Positions 60,401-64,000 of a stretch of 64,000 nt of DNA are shown here, one piece after another (position 1 is the first letter of the stretch; each line of letters begins with the position of its first letter). Source of the stretch: an uncultured Lachnospiraceae bacterium (GTDB taxonomy: Bacteria > Bacillota > Clostridia > Lachnospirales > Lachnospiraceae); the NCBI GenBank assembly GCA_902770965.1, contig CACXUY010000020.1:1-64000 (forward strand), in the 5' to 3' direction. The position numbers and the translations under genes were made by a program. Under the pieces are notes generated by a model that was given only the letters and a program-made list of their open reading frames with translations, was not told the DNA's origin and did no database searches.

Positions 60401-62134
60401 TCAAATCTTATTATCCCTGCCTTCTTTACCGTTATATCTTAAACACAGCATTGTGATGTCGTCAAATTGCGGTGCGTTTTCCACGAAAACGGCTACCGCC
60501 TCATGGACCCTCCGGATCTGCTCCTCCGGCTTGGCGTCCTGATTATGATTCAACGTTTCAACCAGCCGTTCTTCACCGAACATATCACTGCGGGAATTAG
60601 TCGCCTCAGGAACGCCATCGGTATAGACAAAAAGACAATCGCCGGGGTTCATCTCAAACTCATGGGCATGAAACTGCGCTTTCTTCCTTACTCCGACGAA
60701 CATGTCATGCTTGTATGCCAGCAGTTCATATTTTCCGCCCGATCTGCATAAGGCCGGTTTTTCATGACCGGCGTTACATACTATACCCTTGCCCGTGGAA
60801 AGCTCCAGCACCGCCACCCATACGGTGACAAAGGTCTTGGATGTATTTCCGTCGCACAGCTGGAGGTTCGCCCGTCCCAGTGTCCCGGCCGGATCACAGC
60901 CGCTCAAGAGCTGGTTTTTGATCAATGACTTCGCGACCATCATGAACAACGCGGCCGGGACGCCCTTTCCGGATACGTCAGCTATCACCAGAGCCAGATG
61001 ATCATCATCGATCAGAAAGAAATCATAGAAATCGCCGCCCACCTCTTTTGCGGGCACCATAGAAGCATATAGTTCAAAATCCGTCCTATCAGGAAATGGC
61101 GGAAATACTCCCGGCAGCGCGCTGCTCTGAATCTTGCTGGCCATTTCCAGTTCGACCCTGATACGTTCGTTTTCAGCAGTAATCCTCGCGATCTGTTCCT
61201 CATGCTCGATCAATTCATGTTCCATGTCGGCCATGACATTGGTGAGGTTCTCAAGCTCGTCTCCTGTGCGGATACCGAGGGATGAAAAATGATCCGAGCG
61301 GGCGACGCCGTTCTTCCTGTCCTGGACGTAGGTCATAGCAGTTCGCGCGATAGCGTTGATAGGATCGGCTACCATCTTCTTCATGAGATTTCCCACAAAA
61401 AGCGCGATCATGAGCGTGAGTGTCAATACTGCCGCGCTGACCTTGAGCGCATACTGAACTATGTCCGTGAAAACGCTGTCGATATAAAGCTCTGCCACCA
61501 GAAAGGCGCATTTTCTATCGTTTTCGTCACGTATCGGACAGGCCGCTATACACTTGCTGCCTTTGCCCTCTGTATGCCGGAAATCATACGGCGTGTCCTC
61601 GCCGTTTCGGCCATAAACCGAAAAATCCGAGAGTTCTTTTATCCATTCATCCGACTCTGCTTCCCATTCTCCGGGATAACGCGGACTGATGCCTTCAGAA
61701 TCCGCAAGATAGACCAAAACGCCGCGCTCAGCATCAAACGCGCAGATATAAAGCCTCGATACATCGACGACATAACTGCGCAGCATGTTTACCAGTGTTT
61801 CGTAGGCCTGTCCTTGCCCGCTTACCGAATCCAGCCCCTGAAAGTATTGACGATACTCTTCCGTTCCGGTCAGCGCCCTCTGTGCGGGTGTCAGGCTCTC
61901 ATAGAGCTGCATCACATCTTCAGCAAAGCCCGCAATCTCCGCGATATGCTCCGCGGACGAAGCAGCTTTTGAAGTTGTAGTGCGCGTTCTGGAAACGGAG
62001 TCCTTCATAAGCGAATTGCTGAAAATACTGAGTCCTACAAGAAGAGACACCAGCCCCAGCACAACAGAGCTGATCACGGATAGATTGACCGTCCTGGCAG
62101 TTATGCGTTCAGTTTTATTCATCGAATACTTCAT
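60401..62134 (-). CDS. Membrane SpoIIE/RsbU-type PP2C phosphatase
   Basis: A 577-aa sensor phosphatase. Membrane helices at about 17-38 and 230-252 flank an extracytoplasmic sensor of about 190 residues. A HAMP-like linker and coiled coil follow, then a SpoIIE-type PP2C domain with metal aspartates in EVGGDFYDFF and VIADVSGKGVPA, plus VYTDGVPEA. Such phosphatases dephosphorylate STAS anti-anti-sigma proteins; a STAS gene is 114 nt upstream. The ribosome site is weak. Confidence 0.9.
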   Translation of the reverse strand: MKYSMNKTERITARTVNLSVISSVVLGLVSLLVGLSIFSNSLMKDSVSRTRTTTSKAASSAEHIAEIAGFAEDVMQLYESLTPAQRALTGTEEYRQYFQGLDSVSGQGQAYETLVNMLRSYVVDVSRLYICAFDAERGVLVYLADSEGISPRYPGEWEAESDEWIKELSDFSVYGRNGEDTPYDFRHTEGKGSKCIAACPIRDENDRKCAFLVAELYIDSVFTDIVQYALKVSAAVLTLTLMIALFVGNLMKKMVADPINAIARTAMTYVQDRKNGVARSDHFSSLGIRTGDELENLTNVMADMEHELIEHEEQIARITAENERIRVELEMASKIQSSALPGVFPPFPDRTDFELYASMVPAKEVGGDFYDFFLIDDDHLALVIADVSGKGVPAALFMMVAKSLIKNQLLSGCDPAGTLGRANLQLCDGNTSKTFVTVWVAVLELSTGKGIVCNAGHEKPALCRSGGKYELLAYKHDMFVGVRKKAQFHAHEFEMNPGDCLFVYTDGVPEATNSRSDMFGEERLVETLNHNQDAKPEEQIRRVHEAVAVFVENAPQFDDITMLCLRYNGKEGRDNKI

Positions 62135-62247
62135 ATCTCATTACGCCCCTGCCTCACGGTGTGCCTGCTTCACAATGTGTCTGCTTTTCAGCATTAACCG
62201 CCTCAACCCCGCGTCATCTGCTTCTCTTTTGTCTCTTCCATCTCTGA

Positions 62248-62556
62248 TCAGTCATTCTCAACCTTAACAATATCCATAAAGCCTACCAGGTCGAATACCC
62301 CAATGATATGCTCGTTCACGTGTATAAGCCTCATCTCTCCGTCACGATCCTCCATGACCTGTTCTATCTCCAGCAGCACGCGCAGACCGCCTGAAGAGAT
62401 ATATTCGACCTTTTCCAGATCCACGGTGATATCCTGAACGCCATCCAGGTACGGTTGTATCTCCTTCTCCAGCACAGGGGCTGTGGCAGTGTCAAGCCAT
62501 CCATCTGGTTTTACTGTAAGATGTGTCCCATCCTTCTCAAAAATCGTGCTTGCCAT
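62248..62556 (-). CDS. STAS-domain anti-sigma factor antagonist
   Basis: A 102-aa STAS protein of the SpoIIAA/RsbV type. The phosphorylatable Ser is in EYISSGGLRVLLE, the standard site context. When unphosphorylated, such proteins bind and sequester a kinase anti-sigma factor. It lies between the genes for a matching kinase and phosphatase. AAGGAGG precedes the start. Confidence 0.93.
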   Translation of the reverse strand: MASTIFEKDGTHLTVKPDGWLDTATAPVLEKEIQPYLDGVQDITVDLEKVEYISSGGLRVLLEIEQVMEDRDGEMRLIHVNEHIIGVFDLVGFMDIVKVEND

Positions 62557-62666
62557 GATATTCTTCCTCCTTATATTTCCGCTATATCTGATCTACCGTC
62601 TTATTGTTAACAGTTCTATAACCATAAATTATAGTAACTATATCCGAGCTTTCCTTTTCCTGCCTG

Positions 62667-63074
62667 TCAGATCCTCTTTCGTATGGTCAGGATATTCTGC
62701 CCATCCTTATAGTCATATGAAATACCGTCCATAGTCTTTTTAACTATGAACAGCCCTAAGCCTCCGATGGGGCGTTCTTTGGCCTGCAAAGTGACATCCG
62801 GCTCTTTAGATCTCAGGGGATCAAAGGGAATACCTTTGTCAATAAAAGCAACGATAACGCTCAATGGATCCTCTTCCACATCAACGCGCACCGTTGCAGA
62901 TCCATGCTCTGGGTTATAGGCATACCGGACAATATTTCCAAATATTTCATCTATGGCTATGTCAACTTGTATCCGTATACGTTCAGTGCAGCCAAGCTCC
63001 GCCAACTGTGAGTTAACGAAGTCCGTAACTGACTTGATCTCGTCTACGGAGGCATTTACGGTTATTTCCCGCAT
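62667..63074 (-). CDS. RsbW-like serine kinase (HATPase_c_2)
   Basis: A 135-aa GHKL ATPase of the anti-sigma/serine-kinase type. The N-box is DEIFGNIVRYAY, the G1 box DKGIPFDPL, and the G2 segment GGLGLFIVKK. Such kinases phosphorylate STAS partners and may bind sigma factors. No sigma-factor gene is adjacent, so the output could be a distant sigma factor or the cyclic di-GMP proteins downstream. First gene of the operon. Confidence 0.92.
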   Translation of the reverse strand: MREITVNASVDEIKSVTDFVNSQLAELGCTERIRIQVDIAIDEIFGNIVRYAYNPEHGSATVRVDVEEDPLSVIVAFIDKGIPFDPLRSKEPDVTLQAKERPIGGLGLFIVKKTMDGISYDYKDGQNILTIRKRI

Positions 63075-63220
63075 TGCTCTTTATACCCCTCTTGAATAAG
63101 ATCCTCTGTGTGTAACCTGGGTGCAAGGTCATGAGATTAAAATGACTCCATGATCTGGCTGATATGCTCTTCTCATAGGATAAACCCATACGTCATTACG
63201 CGCCGTTATGTAATATCAGT

Positions 63221-63404
63221 ATCGGCTGTTATATGCCATCAGTATCGGCTGTTATGTATTATTAATATCGGTTGCTGTGTGCTGCCAATAGCGGCTGCCA
63301 TGTACTATTAATATCGGTTGTTATGTGCTGCCAATATCGGCTGTTATGTACTATCAGTATCGGCTGTTATGTACTATTAATATCGGCTGTTATGTACTAT
63401 CAAT
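63221..63404. repeat. 23-bp tandem repeat, eight copies
   Basis: ATCGG-CTGTTATGTACTATTAAT-like units begin at 63221, 63244, 63267, 63290, 63313, 63336, 63359 and 63382, exactly 23 bp apart. A degenerate unit lies at 63198. There are no spacers. It occupies the gap between the RsbW-like gene and the fructose PTS gene. Confidence 0.92.
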
Positions 63405-63566
63405 ATCGATAAGCCGTGAGAAATTTTTCGTTCGTAAACAAGACATGATCAGCGTAAATCGTGGTAACAATTCAGCGCAGCAGTAATATGTTATATAAAG
63501 CTCACTACAACCAGCTGGTTGTCAGAACAGGTACCGAATATGGTCTTTAGAGTGCAAAATGGAAAG

Positions 63567-63610
63567 CCCAGATGATGGATGCCTCAACGTGCATAAATCC
63601 ATCATCTGGG
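63567..63610 (-). terminator. Terminator of the fructose PTS gene
   Basis: A perfect 14-bp stem CCCAGATGATGGAT/ATCCATCATCTGGG, followed on the minus strand by CTTTCCATTTT. Confidence 0.75.
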
Positions 63611-63670
63611 AAGCTTGTTTATGTCTTGCTCTCAGGCTGCATCCTCAGATGCAGCAAGGATAGAATGCGA

Positions 63671-64000
63671 TTATCTAACATTCTTCTTGAGCGCGGAAAG
63701 GATCAACGCGCCGGCGACAGAACCGATAATCAATGCCACGATGTAGAGCAGAGGATGCCCAACAGTCGGGAATACGAAAACTCCTCCGTGGGGAGCCATC
63801 AGGGTGCAGCCAAAAGCCATGGACAGACCTCCGGCCAAAGCGGAGCCTGCGATACAGGAGGGGATCACGCGCAGCGGATCGCCTGCCGCATAGGGAATGG
63901 CGCCCTCGGAAATGAAGCACAGACCCATGATATAGTTCACAAAACCGTTGTTGCGCTCTTCCACGGTCCACTTCTTAGGGAAGAATGTAGTTGAAAGGGC
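63671..64000 (-). CDS. fruA: PTS fructose transporter EIIC, C-terminal part
   Basis: The last 109 or so residues of a membrane permease whose start lies beyond the window. FPKKWTVEERNNGFVNYIMG, CFISEGAIPYAAGDPLRVIP, and APHGGVFVFPTVGHP are characteristic of the fructose-family EIIC domain, which moves sugar across the membrane with phosphorylation. Whether EIIA and EIIB domains are fused cannot be seen. Confidence 0.93.
   Translation of the reverse strand, partial: ALSTTFFPKKWTVEERNNGFVNYIMGLCFISEGAIPYAAGDPLRVIPSCIAGSALAGGLSMAFGCTLMAPHGGVFVFPTVGHPLLYIVALIIGSVAGALILSALKKNVR

Noticed and set aside
61289..61972. Open frame of 227 codons on the plus strand
   Set aside because: Shadow of the SpoIIE phosphatase gene; composition is implausible for a protein.
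63198..63404. Regularly spaced repeats resembling a CRISPR array
   Set aside because: The 23-bp units are directly adjacent with no unique spacers, and no cas genes are present.

Overview
The window reads as chromosome of an anaerobic, probably spore-forming Clostridia, most likely Lachnospiraceae. The clues are a GerW/YtfJ spore protein next to a DUF2953 (YtfI-like) protein, the Firmicutes block yicC-remA-gmk-rpoZ, the GGGtGRT/NifU-like pair, a DUF6465-like protein, DUF4214 secreted proteins, Ddh-type lysine biosynthesis, rubredoxin and a glycolytic gap-pgk-tpiA-gpmI run. Strong AGGAGG ribosome sites precede most genes. Nothing looks like phage, plasmid, CRISPR or a complete IS element.

Layout. 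0.2-5.5 kb (minus): a four-gene locus with a two-helix membrane protein, an Hsp70-like ATPase, a membrane partner and a secreted DUF4214 pseudo-esterase. 5.7-12.3 kb: carB, a SUV3-like RNA helicase and nth. 12.8-14.1 kb (plus): a secreted DUF4214 protein with a 3D cell-wall domain. 14.7-18.6 kb: an RpiB-like isomerase, a hotdog thioesterase, a spermidine-synthase-like protein and the GGGtGRT/NifU-like pair. 18.6-23.4 kb: lower glycolysis. 23.6-26.6 kb: a PHP histidinol phosphatase, rpmB and a COG2509-type flavoprotein. 26.8-33.7 kb: housekeeping and spore genes (ytfJ, DUF2953, pncC, pgsA, rimO, rpoZ, gmk, remA, yicC), with rqcH divergent from yicC. 35.8-41.7 kb: a LysR/metal-hydrolase-like/SLC13 locus and an MFS plus DUF815 ATPase pair. 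42-46.7 kb: tRNA-Met, a large secreted DUF4214 esterase and a DacF-like carboxypeptidase. 46.8-53.3 kb: rubredoxin, metA, a DUF6465-like protein, topB, asd and ddh. 53.4-63.1 kb: TraX, tRNA-Gly, a PRTase-like protein, an EAL sensor protein, and a partner-switch operon (RsbW-like kinase, STAS, SpoIIE phosphatase, PAS-HD protein). The window ends inside a fructose-PTS permease.

The gene-poor gaps are unusually structured. Two families of long palindromic dispersed repeats are present. One of them (family B) folds as a multi-arm element whose outer stem covaries between copies. At least five intergenic short tandem arrays with unrelated periods (14, 17, 20, 23 and 25 bp) are present, as are several multi-branched hairpins in possible mRNA leaders. 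The strongest leads for undescribed biology are the Hsp70-like/DUF4214 locus, the reordered esterase paralogues, repeat family B, and the signalling cluster at 55.6-63.1 kb. All functions are assigned from motifs read by eye; no database search was run.
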